This document shows, piece by piece, positions 1 through 5,958 of a stretch of 9,028 bases of DNA. The notes beneath the pieces were generated by a model. It ran no database searches and was not told where the DNA came from. It saw only the letters and a list, made by a program, of their open reading frames with translations. A program made the position numbers and the translations under genes. The first letter of the stretch is position 1, and each line of letters opens with the position of its first letter. The DNA lies in the NCBI GenBank assembly GCA_947631725.1, contig CANRML010000046.1, forward strand, positions 1 through 9,028, read 5' to 3'. The stretch is from an uncultured Clostridia bacterium. Its GTDB lineage: Bacteria > Bacillota > Clostridia > TANB77 > CAG-508.

Positions 1-30
1 ATATTATATAACTATTATATCTACAATATA

Positions 31-1227
31 TTAATTTTTTTGAAGATTATTAAATTTGTTTTTTGCTGTTTCAATATTTGCTTTAATGATTTCTTTTATT
101 TTTACTAGCAATAGTGGGAAGAAAATTCCTATTATTATATAAACTATTCCAATTTGACCTGTATCAGCATAATATCTATACCAACCCCATGACCTTGCAA
201 AATTTATTGCTTGGAATCCTTGTAAATTTAATACATTTCTTAAAAGATATAGTACAAAATGGCATAAGTATATTCCTAAAATATGATGTGTCATTATTTC
301 TTTTGTATGGTTACTTATATTATCTACTATCTTATTTTTTCCTATTGCAGGAACAAGTATTTTCGATATTCTAAGCCAAAACCATATTCCAGTAACTGCA
401 ACTATTACTGGTAAAAAACTTGGTCTGTTTACAAAGTTACCCATATTATATAAAGAGCTAAAGCTAATGTCTTTATATAATTTTATCATTATTAGATTTA
501 TAAAAAATGTTGTTAATATTACAATAATTGATGGTATTTTATTTTCCATTTTTTCAAATTTATCTTTATATAATTTTCCTAGTTGAAAAAATAATATAAA
601 AAATCCTATTTTTAAAAATGGATAAAAATTATGATTAACTTTAAAGTTTTTAGATATATATACTGAAATTATATTTAAAAATATAAACATAATTAAAAAA
701 ACATATTCTACATTATGCCCTATTTTTATTTGGAGTTTTCTAATAATTAAAAAAGTAATTTCTACAGTAAATAGCATTGGAATAAACCAAGTTGGAGTAA
801 ATAATCCCCATTGCTGACCATCAATAAAAGGTCTTCTAAATATAGTATATATACTAAATGTTGCTGGCTCAGGTGTTCCTTCTATTACTCCAGAAAGATA
901 AATTGCCCACTCTATAAGTCCATATAATATATTCCATATGAAATAATATAAAAGCAAATTTTTGCATTTCTTTTTTATATATAGCCAAATATTTTCTGTA
1001 GATTTATCCTTAAAGAAATATCCTGATATAAATACAAACAATGGCATAAAAAACGAATTATACGGAAATATTTCTGTAAACAGATTCAATTTATTTCCTA
1101 CGTGTCCTGATACTACCATAACAATTCCTATTGCAGATAAAATAGCAAATTGTTTATTGGATTTTTTATTCTCTACTGCTTTTTTAGATGCAATTGTTTC
1201 AACATTTTCTATTGAATTTTCTTCCAT
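31..1227 (-). CDS. Membrane acyltransferase, acyltransferase-3 family
   Basis: Probable integral-membrane O-acyltransferase of the acyltransferase-3 (NolL/OafA-like) family, which moves acetyl or similar groups onto sugars of surface polysaccharides or glycolipids. From the start used here it has 398 residues. A hydrophilic, Lys/Glu-rich tail of about 25 residues comes first, then the first membrane helix ending in VVSGH (His42, the family's conserved histidine), then FMPLFVFISGYFF (60-72), TWFIP (146-150) and a late THH motif near 313-315. About ten hydrophobic segments follow one another to residue 378. The reading frame is open five codons further upstream (ATG at 1242), but GAGGA at 1232-1236 lies 5 bases before the ATG at 1227, and nothing like a Shine-Dalgarno precedes the outer ATG. 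The gene stands alone on its strand, so the acceptor cannot be inferred from neighbours. Family assignment is firm; substrate unknown. Confidence 0.85.
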   Translation of the reverse strand: MEENSIENVETIASKKAVENKKSNKQFAILSAIGIVMVVSGHVGNKLNLFTEIFPYNSFFMPLFVFISGYFFKDKSTENIWLYIKKKCKNLLLYYFIWNILYGLIEWAIYLSGVIEGTPEPATFSIYTIFRRPFIDGQQWGLFTPTWFIPMLFTVEITFLIIRKLQIKIGHNVEYVFLIMFIFLNIISVYISKNFKVNHNFYPFLKIGFFILFFQLGKLYKDKFEKMENKIPSIIVILTTFFINLIMIKLYKDISFSSLYNMGNFVNRPSFLPVIVAVTGIWFWLRISKILVPAIGKNKIVDNISNHTKEIMTHHILGIYLCHFVLYLLRNVLNLQGFQAINFARSWGWYRYYADTGQIGIVYIIIGIFFPLLLVKIKEIIKANIETAKNKFNNLQKN

Positions 1228-1231
1228 TTTT

Positions 1232-1236
1232 TCCTC
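1232..1236 (-). promoter_or_regulatory. Ribosome binding site that sets the acyltransferase start
   Basis: Read on the minus strand, AAAGAGGAA sits just ahead of the ATG at 1227, with 5 bases between GAGG and the start codon. It lies inside the first codons of the longer frame, so the shorter protein is favoured. The predicted transcript start near 1256 would leave only about 14 bases before the longer start. Confidence 0.6.
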
Positions 1237-1262
1237 TTTCATTTTATTACTACGATAGATAT

Positions 1263-1291
1263 ATATTATCTCATGATATATTAATTGTCAA
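1263..1291 (-). promoter_or_regulatory. Sigma-A promoter of the acyltransferase gene
   Basis: On the minus strand, TTGACA (complement of 1286-1291) is a perfect -35 box. A 17-base spacer follows, then TAATAT (complement of 1263-1268), four of six matches to TATAAT. Transcription should begin near 1256, giving a leader of about 29 bases to the ATG at 1227. Spacing and match are close to ideal for housekeeping sigma factor. Confidence 0.75.
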
Positions 1292-1345
1292 GGTATGTTA
1301 TTATGTATGTTAAATTTTAGATTTTGATATATAGTTATTTAATAA

Positions 1346-1591
1346 CATTATTTTTTATTTACTTTCTCTCAAAAAATAGATTTTTTGTTATATGAGGTAA
1401 GAGAAATTTTCGGTTTAGGACCAAAATTCAAAGAAATTTCGCATAAACCAGAAGATAATCTAATTTGGTTTGCAAAAGAAGTTGAAGATGGGATCTTGCT
1501 GAAATACAAGGAAAAAAATTCTAAAAAATTACATTTTCAAATGGTAACAAACTATTTATATTTTGATTCAAATTATCAACCAAAAATTTAA
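1346..1591 (+). pseudogene. Remnant of an unidentified gene (3' fragment)
   Basis: The frame is open from 1346 to the TAA at 1589-1591. Its last 65 or so codons look protein-like, with mixed charged and aromatic residues such as NLIWFAKEVEDG and NYLYFDSNYQPKI. No ATG or GTG start with a Shine-Dalgarno is present. The only available start is a TTG at 1385 without a binding site, and the more upstream part is AT-rich spacer. The stop lies one base before a strong terminator hairpin, which is where the true end of a gene would be. I read it as the 3' end of a gene that lost its 5' part. I do not recognise the family. It could instead be a genuine small protein with an unusual start, or chance coding potential. 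Confidence 0.4.
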
Positions 1592-1592
1592 C

Positions 1593-1629
1593 ATTTCAAA
1601 AGGCAGCAAATAATGCTGCCTTTTGAAAT
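1593..1629 (+). terminator. Intrinsic terminator hairpin in a divergent intergenic region
   Basis: Arms 1593-1608 and 1614-1629 are perfectly complementary over 16 base pairs around a 5-base loop (AATAA). The core GGCAGCA/TGCTGCC is flanked by AAAA and TTTT, the usual form of a bidirectional Firmicutes terminator. It starts one base after the stop of the gene remnant. Neither flanking intact gene points at it, so it most likely ended the lost gene. Confidence 0.75.
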
Positions 1630-1647
1630 TATATGGTTCTAAAACTA

Positions 1648-1678
1648 TCTTAACTAATATTAACATCTATAGTTAAAG
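1648..1678. repeat. Short inverted repeat upstream of the plus-strand operon
   Basis: TTAACTA at 1650-1656 and TAGTTAA at 1670-1676 are inverted copies 13 bases apart. The match extends by two bases if one A is bulged. It lies about 115-140 bases ahead of the TIM-barrel start and upstream of the candidate promoter. It could be an operator, but short AT-rich inverted repeats also arise by chance in such DNA. Confidence 0.25.
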
Positions 1679-1740
1679 ATTTTCACCTCTATATTTTTTA
1701 GTTTAATTGTCAATAACTTAAACATGTTTTTTATTTTATA

Positions 1741-1769
1741 TTGTCTTTTTTTGTCGAATATGCTATCAT
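1741..1769 (+). promoter_or_regulatory. Candidate promoter of the TIM-barrel/yqeG/vanW operon
   Basis: TTGTCT at 1741-1746 (four of six to TTGACA), a 17-base spacer and TATCAT at 1764-1769 preceded by TG at 1761-1762 form an extended -10 promoter. Transcription would begin near 1776, which puts the Shine-Dalgarno (1777-1781) at the very 5' end of the message. That unusually short leader is the main doubt. A poorer alternative is TTGTCA at 1707-1712 with TATTTT 19 bases later. Confidence 0.4.
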
Positions 1770-1776
1770 TTCTTAT

Positions 1777-1781
1777 AGGAG
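1777..1781 (+). promoter_or_regulatory. Ribosome binding site that sets the TIM-barrel start
   Basis: AGGAG ends at 1781, 9 bases before the ATG at 1791. A TTG at 1782 opens the same frame but directly abuts this site and cannot use it, so the ATG at 1791 is the start. Confidence 0.7.
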
Positions 1782-1790
1782 TTGATACTT

Positions 1791-2456
1791 ATGAGTAATA
1801 ATCTAAACTTAATAGTAATGCTAACACATAATGATAGGACTGTAGATAATGCTTATGAAATTTTTGAAAGTTGTAAAAATTCAAAAGCAGATTTCTGGGG
1901 TTTTAAAGAAGAGCCTCTTCCCCTATCTGAAATGAAAAAATTATATAATTACATGAAAAGCTGTGATAAAACAACATTTCTTGAAGTTGTAGCTTATACA
2001 GAAGAAGAAGGTCTAAAAGGTGCAAAAATGGCTGTAGAATGTGGATGTGATATTTTAATGGGAACTATGTTTTTTAATTCTATAAATGACTATTGCAAAG
2101 AACATAGTCTTAAATATATGCCATTTGTAGGACAAATTGAAAATCGTCCTTCTGTTCTAAAAGGCTCCATTCAAGAAATGATAAATGAAGCTAATGTTTT
2201 ACTTCAAAAAGGTGTATATGGATTTGATTTACTTGGCTACAGATATGTTGGTAATGCTGCAGCACTTAATAAGAAGTTTGTATCTGAAGTTAATGCTCCT
2301 GTATGTATAGCTGGTAGTATAAATAGTTATAAAAGATTAGATGAGTTAAAGGATGCTAATCCTTGGTCTTTTACTATTGGAGGAGCCTTTTTTGAAAACA
2401 AATTTGATGGAACTTTTGAAGAACAAATAAATAAAGTTTGTGATTATATGAAATAA
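1791..2456 (+). CDS. Uncharacterised TIM-barrel protein, ribulose-phosphate-binding-barrel type
   Basis: A 221-residue cytosolic protein with the alternating strand/helix pattern of a complete beta/alpha barrel. Strand-like segments are LNLIVML (5-11), ADFWGF (33-38), TTFLEVVAY (61-69), CDILMGTMF (86-94), YMPFVG (109-114), YGFDLLGYR (143-151), PVCIAGSI (170-177) and SFTIGGAFF (193-201). The last two, with Gly-Ser and Gly-Gly turns at their ends, resemble the phosphate-gripping loops of barrels such as HisA/HisF, TrpF and KDPG aldolase. An Asp/Glu-rich set at strand ends (Glu40, Glu65, Asp146) could be catalytic. No Lys is clearly placed for Schiff-base chemistry. I cannot name the reaction; a sugar-phosphate ligand is inference from the fold. 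It is first in a three-gene unit, 12 bases before yqeG. It also resembles database entries named only 'beta/alpha barrel protein'. Confidence 0.7.
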   Translation: MSNNLNLIVMLTHNDRTVDNAYEIFESCKNSKADFWGFKEEPLPLSEMKKLYNYMKSCDKTTFLEVVAYTEEEGLKGAKMAVECGCDILMGTMFFNSINDYCKEHSLKYMPFVGQIENRPSVLKGSIQEMINEANVLLQKGVYGFDLLGYRYVGNAAALNKKFVSEVNAPVCIAGSINSYKRLDELKDANPWSFTIGGAFFENKFDGTFEEQINKVCDYMK

Positions 2457-2458
2457 TT

Positions 2459-2463
2459 GGAGG
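2459..2463 (+). promoter_or_regulatory. Ribosome binding site that sets the yqeG start
   Basis: GGAGG begins three bases after the stop of the upstream gene and ends 5 bases before the ATG at 2469. The frame is open from a TTG at 2457, but that codon lies ahead of the binding site, so the ATG is used. Confidence 0.75.
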
Positions 2464-2468
2464 CCTTT

Positions 2469-3005
2469 ATGTTTAAAATCTTTTATCCCTACGAATATGT
2501 TGATAATATTTTCTATATCGATTATGAAAAATTATATAAGATTGGATATAGAGGTCTGATATTTGATATAGATAACACTTTAGTTCATCATGGAGACGAT
2601 TCAAATGAAAAAATAGATTTTTTCTTTAAATCTATACAAAATATAGGATTTAAGACACTTATATTATCTAATAACAGTGAAGAAAGAGTAAGGCGCTTTT
2701 TAAAAAATATAGATTCTATATATATATGTGATGCAAAAAAGCCAAATACTTATAATTATTTTAAAGCCATTGAAATGTTAAATATAGATAAAGAAAATCT
2801 ACTAGTAATAGGTGACCAAATATTTACAGATATTTTTGGTGCTAATAGAGCTGGAATTGCTAATATATTAGTAAATTATATTCGCGATGTAAGTGAAACA
2901 AAAATAGGAAAAAGAAGGCAACTAGAAAAAATAATTCTTAAATTTTATAGAAAAAATAATTCTTGTCAAAATAGACTTGGTAATATAAAAAAGGAGGTTC
3001 AGTAA
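2469..3005 (+). CDS. yqeG: YqeG-family HAD-IIIA phosphatase
   Basis: A 178-residue haloacid-dehalogenase phosphatase. All core motifs are present: I, FDIDNTLV (Asp33 nucleophile, Asp35 acid/base); II, ILSNNS (Ser67-Asn68); III, Lys91 in DAKKP; IV, VIGDQIFTD (Asp116 and Asp121, Mg2+ ligands). There is no cap domain, as expected for subfamily III. The opening FYPYEYVDNIFYIDYEKLYKIGYRGLI is typical of YqeG. Its eukaryotic relatives include yeast Gep4, a phosphatidylglycerophosphate phosphatase. A role in making phosphatidylglycerol is therefore plausible here but not shown by the sequence. The basic tail after about residue 145 is family-like in length. In Bacillus yqeG sits with yqeH and aroE; here it lies between a barrel protein and a VanW protein. 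Its last codons contain the Shine-Dalgarno of the next gene. Confidence 0.88.
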   Translation: MFKIFYPYEYVDNIFYIDYEKLYKIGYRGLIFDIDNTLVHHGDDSNEKIDFFFKSIQNIGFKTLILSNNSEERVRRFLKNIDSIYICDAKKPNTYNYFKAIEMLNIDKENLLVIGDQIFTDIFGANRAGIANILVNYIRDVSETKIGKRRQLEKIILKFYRKNNSCQNRLGNIKKEVQ

Positions 3006-3006
3006 A

Positions 3007-3840
3007 ATGTTATTTTGTAAGGGCAAAAATTTTTGTGATATAAATCCTTTTTTCTACTCTATTTCTTTTCATAAAGAAGTCTTAAAAAGACATTTCAAAG
3101 ATTTTTTTAGTAGAGATAAGTTTGCAAAAAATTTTAAAGAAGAAAAATTGCCAAATATTATAACTACTCATAGTTCTAATATTATAAAAAAAGGCAAAGG
3201 TATTGACCCTATTTCACAAGAAAATAAGGCAATAAATATTATGCTAGCTTGTAATAAGATAAATGGAATAATTATTCATCCTGGAGAAGTATTTTCATTT
3301 TGGAAAACAATTGGTAAAGCTACTAAGAAAAAAGGATATAAAGAGGGGCGTGTAATTGTAGGAGATAAATTAAAGCTTGGTACTGGTGGTGGTCTGTGTA
3401 ATTTGGGAAACACTATAAATTTATTAATTTTACATAGTCCTTTAGAGATAGTTGAATTTCATAAACATTCTGATGCACTAGCACCTGATGCAGGCAAAAG
3501 AATGCCTTTAAGTTCCGGTACTTCTGTTTACTATAATTATATTGATTATAGATTTAAAAATAACTCCAACCAAGATATCCAATTATTTGTATGGTGTGAA
3601 GATGGGCAGTTAAAAGGAGAATTACGTAGTGAAGAAGAATTTCCTTATACTTACGATTTAGTAGAGGAAAACCATCATTTTGAAAAAGAAGAAGATAAAT
3701 ATTATAGAGTATCAAAAATTTACAGAAATACTATTGAAAAATCCAGTGGAAATATATTGAACAAAGAGCTAATTTGGGATAACCATTCACTAGTTATGTT
3801 TGATTATGATTTAATTCCAAAGGAATTGATAAAAATATAG
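3007..3840 (+). CDS. VanW-domain protein
   Basis: A 277-residue protein with one VanW domain (about residues 73-200). Recognisable blocks are NKAINIMLACNKINGIII, HPGEVFSFWKTIG (91-103), GTGGGLCNLGNT (126-136), LHSPLEIVEFHKHSD (142-156) and NYIDYRFKNN (177-186). The GGGLC cysteine and the HxHS block are the family's most constant parts. VanW was first named from vanB-type vancomycin-resistance clusters, but its biochemical role is unknown and solitary copies are common in Clostridia. No ligase, dehydrogenase or dipeptidase genes lie nearby, so resistance should not be inferred. There is no signal peptide and no long membrane helix. The start ATG follows AAGGAGG (2991-2997) at 9 bases and sits one base after the yqeG stop, so the two are co-transcribed. 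The stop codon is inside the terminator stem. Confidence 0.9.
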   Translation: MLFCKGKNFCDINPFFYSISFHKEVLKRHFKDFFSRDKFAKNFKEEKLPNIITTHSSNIIKKGKGIDPISQENKAINIMLACNKINGIIIHPGEVFSFWKTIGKATKKKGYKEGRVIVGDKLKLGTGGGLCNLGNTINLLILHSPLEIVEFHKHSDALAPDAGKRMPLSSGTSVYYNYIDYRFKNNSNQDIQLFVWCEDGQLKGELRSEEEFPYTYDLVEENHHFEKEEDKYYRVSKIYRNTIEKSSGNILNKELIWDNHSLVMFDYDLIPKELIKI

Positions 3841-3862
3841 CTTTTAATAGCTATATTTTTAT
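3829..3862. terminator. Shared bidirectional terminator between converging vanW and dprA genes
   Basis: Arms ATAAAAATATAGCT (3829-3842) and AGCTATATTTTTAT (3849-3862) pair perfectly over 14 bases around the loop TTTAAT. Either strand gives a hairpin ending in a run of U. The stem has only two G-C pairs, so termination may be leaky. The stop codons of both converging genes (3838-3840 and 3851-3853) lie in the arms and pair with each other. Confidence 0.7.
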
Positions 3863-4723
3863 TATATCTTCATAACAATTTACTAATCTTGCACCTTCTT
3901 TAATTAGCCTATTTGTGCCAACAGAATAAATAGAATTTATATTTCCTGGAACTACAAATACTTCTTTTCCCTGTTCTAAAGCAAAATCCACTGTTATTAA
4001 TGTCCCACTTTTTTCTTTAGCTTCTATAACTAATACTCCATTACTAATTCCACTTACTATTCTATTTCTAGCTGGAAAATTTATTTTATCAGGTGGTGTT
4101 CCTAATGGATATTCTGAAATGATTGTACCTCCTTTTTTTATTATCATATTTGCTAATTCCCTATTTTCTTTTGGGTAAATATCTTGAAGTCCATTTCCTA
4201 AAACTGCTATTGTATTTCCATTTGCTCCTAATGCTCCTATATGGGCAAAGCTATCAATTCCTTTTGCTAAGCCACTTACAACACATTTATTATTATTTGC
4301 TAAATGATATCCAAAATATTTAGCTGCATCTTTTCCATAATTACTACACTCCCTACTCCCTATAATTGCAATACTTTCATTATTTAATAATTCTATATTT
4401 CCTTTTACATATATACTAATTGGGTAATCATATATTTGTTTTAAGGATTTTGGATATTCTTTATCTTGAATTGTAATAATTTGTATTTGTCTTGCCTTTA
4501 AATATTCTAAATGATTATTTATTTTTTCTCTTATACTTTTATCTAAAATATTTTCCGCTGTTCTCTCTCCTATTCCTTCTACTTGCATCAATTGTTTTTT
4601 TGATAATTCATATATCATATCTGGTGTTTTAAATTTTTCTAGTAGTTTTTGTTTTCTTATACTTCCTATATTTTGAATAAGACTAAACCATACCCAGTAT
4701 TTGCTTTTTTGTATATTTTCCAT
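3851..4723 (-). CDS. dprA: DNA processing protein DprA/Smf
   Basis: DprA loads RecA onto incoming single-stranded DNA during natural transformation and protects it. The 290-residue protein has an N-terminal helix-hairpin-helix region (VEGIGERTAENIL, 48-60) and then the Rossmann-like DNA-binding fold with all family blocks: IAIIGSRECS (118-127), SGLAKGIDSFAH (150-161), AVLGNGLQDIYP (173-184), FPARNRIVSG (216-225), EAKEKSGTLIT (234-244) and VVPG (257-260). It stops soon after GTNRLIKEGARLV and lacks the C-terminal winged-helix domain of longer DprAs, a length close to the Bacillus protein. The start ATG at 4723 follows AAAGGAG with 4 bases between. It is the last gene of the minus block, directly behind the folD terminator. 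topA, its common partner, is not here. DprA is widespread, so competence is not proven by this gene alone. Confidence 0.93.
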   Translation of the reverse strand: MENIQKSKYWVWFSLIQNIGSIRKQKLLEKFKTPDMIYELSKKQLMQVEGIGERTAENILDKSIREKINNHLEYLKARQIQIITIQDKEYPKSLKQIYDYPISIYVKGNIELLNNESIAIIGSRECSNYGKDAAKYFGYHLANNNKCVVSGLAKGIDSFAHIGALGANGNTIAVLGNGLQDIYPKENRELANMIIKKGGTIISEYPLGTPPDKINFPARNRIVSGISNGVLVIEAKEKSGTLITVDFALEQGKEVFVVPGNINSIYSVGTNRLIKEGARLVNCYEDIIKI

Positions 4724-4740
4724 TATTCTCCTTTCTAAAG

Positions 4741-4764
4741 AAAAAAGACACTTATAAAAGTGTC
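4741..4764 (-). terminator. Intrinsic terminator after folD
   Basis: On the minus strand GACACTT (4764-4758) and AAGTGTC (4753-4747) form a perfect 7-base stem with a 4-base loop, followed at once by six T residues (4746-4741). It lies 17 bases past the folD stop and only 17 bases before the dprA start, with the dprA Shine-Dalgarno just after the T run. Confidence 0.85.
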
Positions 4765-4781
4765 CCTCTAACTTTTTTATC

Positions 4782-5630
4782 TTATTTATTTTGTTGCTTT
4801 GCAGCTTTTACTACATTGTTCATTAGCATTGCTACTGTCATTGGTCCTACTCCCCCTGGAACCGGTGTTATATAGCTTGCTTTTTGTAATACAGCATCAA
4901 AATCAACATCTCCTACTAATTTTCCTGTATCTAATCTATTAATTCCTACATCAATAACAATAGCTCCTTCTTTTATCATATCAGCTTTTACAAATTTTGC
5001 TTTTCCTATTGCTGCAACTACTACATCTGCATTTTTTGCTGCTTCCTTTACATCTTTTGTTTTAGAGTGGCATATTGTTACAGTTGCATTATTATTTAAA
5101 CAGCATTGTACCAATGGTTTTCCTACAATATTGCTTCTTCCAATAATTACTACATTTTTTCCACATAAGTCAATTTTATATTCTTCAAATAAACGCATAA
5201 TTCCAAATGGAGTACAAGATATAAATGTGTCTTGGCCTAATACCAATTTTCCAACGTTCATAGGGTGAAATCCATCTACATCTTTTCTATAATCAATTCT
5301 GCGGAAAGCTTCACTAATATCTAAGTGTGCTGGTAATGGGCTCTGTAATAATATTCCATTTACAGATTTGTCATTATTTAATTTATCAATTAGTGCTAAC
5401 AGTTCTTCTTGAGTTGTATTTGTATCTAAAAAATATTCTTCATATTCTACCCCAACATCATTGCATGCTTTGCTTTTTTGCTTTACATACACTTTAGATG
5501 CTGGATTATCACCTACCATAATAACTGTTAATTTAGGTATAATTCCTTCTTTTTTTAATTGTTCTACATCTTTTTTTAATTGTTCTCTTGTTTTTTGTGC
5601 AACTTGTTTTCCATCTATTATTACTGCCAT
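4782..5630 (-). CDS. folD: Bifunctional methylenetetrahydrofolate dehydrogenase/cyclohydrolase FolD
   Basis: FolD interconverts 5,10-methylene-THF and 10-formyl-THF through methenyl-THF, supplying one-carbon units for purines, thymidylate and formyl-methionine. The 282-residue protein is full length and intact. The catalytic-domain blocks are SKVYVKQKSKAC (45-56, catalytic Lys52), GILLQSPLP (92-100, Gln96) and KDVDGFHPMNVGKL (116-129, Asp119). The NADP-binding half has CTPFGIMRL, GRSNIVGKPL (164-173), TVTICHSKT, VAAIGKAKF and the closing TPVPGGVGPMTVAMLMNN (255-272). The start ATG follows GAGG (complement of 5638-5641) with a 7-base gap. It has its own promoter upstream and its own terminator downstream, so it can act as a single-gene unit, although read-through from ligA is possible because no terminator separates them. 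Confidence 0.97.
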   Translation of the reverse strand: MAVIIDGKQVAQKTREQLKKDVEQLKKEGIIPKLTVIMVGDNPASKVYVKQKSKACNDVGVEYEEYFLDTNTTQEELLALIDKLNNDKSVNGILLQSPLPAHLDISEAFRRIDYRKDVDGFHPMNVGKLVLGQDTFISCTPFGIMRLFEEYKIDLCGKNVVIIGRSNIVGKPLVQCCLNNNATVTICHSKTKDVKEAAKNADVVVAAIGKAKFVKADMIKEGAIVIDVGINRLDTGKLVGDVDFDAVLQKASYITPVPGGVGPMTVAMLMNNVVKAAKQQNK

Positions 5631-5662
5631 TTTTGTTCCTCTTTTCTAGTTCTATTTTTTTT

Positions 5663-5691
5663 AGTATATCTTTTTTCTAGAAATAAGTCAA
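5663..5691 (-). promoter_or_regulatory. Sigma-A promoter of folD
   Basis: On the minus strand, TTGACT (complement of 5686-5691), a 17-base spacer and TATACT (complement of 5663-5668) give five of six matches at each box. Transcription should start near 5656, about 25 bases before the folD ATG. The -35 box lies 14 bases beyond the stop of the 80-residue gene. Confidence 0.8.
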
Positions 5692-5705
5692 TGCATTTTT
5701 ATATT

Positions 5706-5948
5706 TTATTCATCTATCATTTTGTATTCAATATCCTCTAAAAAAGGGAATATTTCTTTTACTCTTTTTAATGTTAGCATTAGCATTCTAGGTTGAGGAT
5801 TTTTAGATGTATGTGATAAAAGTTTTTGTGTATAACAGTTTTGTGCAGTTTTAAATAATAGGTATCTGTTTCTTTCATAAGTATAATAAATTTGATACCC
5901 ATCATTTAAGTCTTCCCACATCATTTCAAATGTATATCCTTTTTCCAT
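5706..5948 (-). CDS. Small uncharacterised protein coupled to ligA
   Basis: An 80-residue soluble protein that I cannot assign to a named family. It begins MEKGYTFEMMWEDLNDGY, has an aromatic-rich middle (YQIYYTYERNRYLLFK, 18-33) that looks like paired beta strands, then TAQNCYTQKLL, a polar Ser/Asn/Pro turn near 45-53, and a C-terminal helix with LKRVKEIFPFLEDIEYK (60-76). No signal peptide, membrane segment, zinc motif or known catalytic motif is visible. The ATG lies 8 bases after the ligA stop, and its Shine-Dalgarno (AGGGGG, complement of 5953-5958) overlaps that stop, so translation is probably coupled. The position suggests a function needed together with DNA ligase, but operon position alone is weak evidence. 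Codon use matches its neighbours and the frame is clean, so I believe it is real. Confidence 0.75.
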   Translation of the reverse strand: MEKGYTFEMMWEDLNDGYQIYYTYERNRYLLFKTAQNCYTQKLLSHTSKNPQPRMLMLTLKRVKEIFPFLEDIEYKMIDE

Positions 5949-5952
5949 ATTT

Positions 5953-5958
5953 CCCCCT
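5953..5958 (-). promoter_or_regulatory. Ribosome binding site overlapping the ligA stop codon
   Basis: AGGGGG on the minus strand begins within the TAG stop of ligA (5957-5959) and ends 4 bases before the ATG at 5948. A ribosome ending on ligA would cover the start of the next gene, the usual arrangement for translational coupling. Confidence 0.6.

Noticed and set aside
114..1258. Plus-strand open frames 114-374 and 962-1258 opposite the acyltransferase
   Set aside because: Antisense shadows of a gene with a clear promoter, ribosome binding site and family motifs; neither has a Shine-Dalgarno of its own.
1385..1591. Intact 68-residue gene starting at TTG 1385
   Set aside because: No Shine-Dalgarno precedes the TTG and the open frame continues upstream without a start; a 3' remnant fits better.
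3007..3840. Vancomycin resistance cluster suggested by VanW
   Set aside because: VanW alone does not give resistance; no VanH, VanB-type ligase, VanX, VanY or VanRS-like gene is present, and solitary VanW proteins are widespread.
4123..4323. Plus-strand open frame opposite dprA with a Leu/Tyr-rich, membrane-like translation
   Set aside because: The hydrophobic look comes from complementing Lys/Glu/Asn-rich codons of dprA; no start signal supports it.
5461..5649. Plus-strand open frame over the folD 5' end
   Set aside because: Antisense to conserved FolD residues and to the folD promoter and ribosome binding site.
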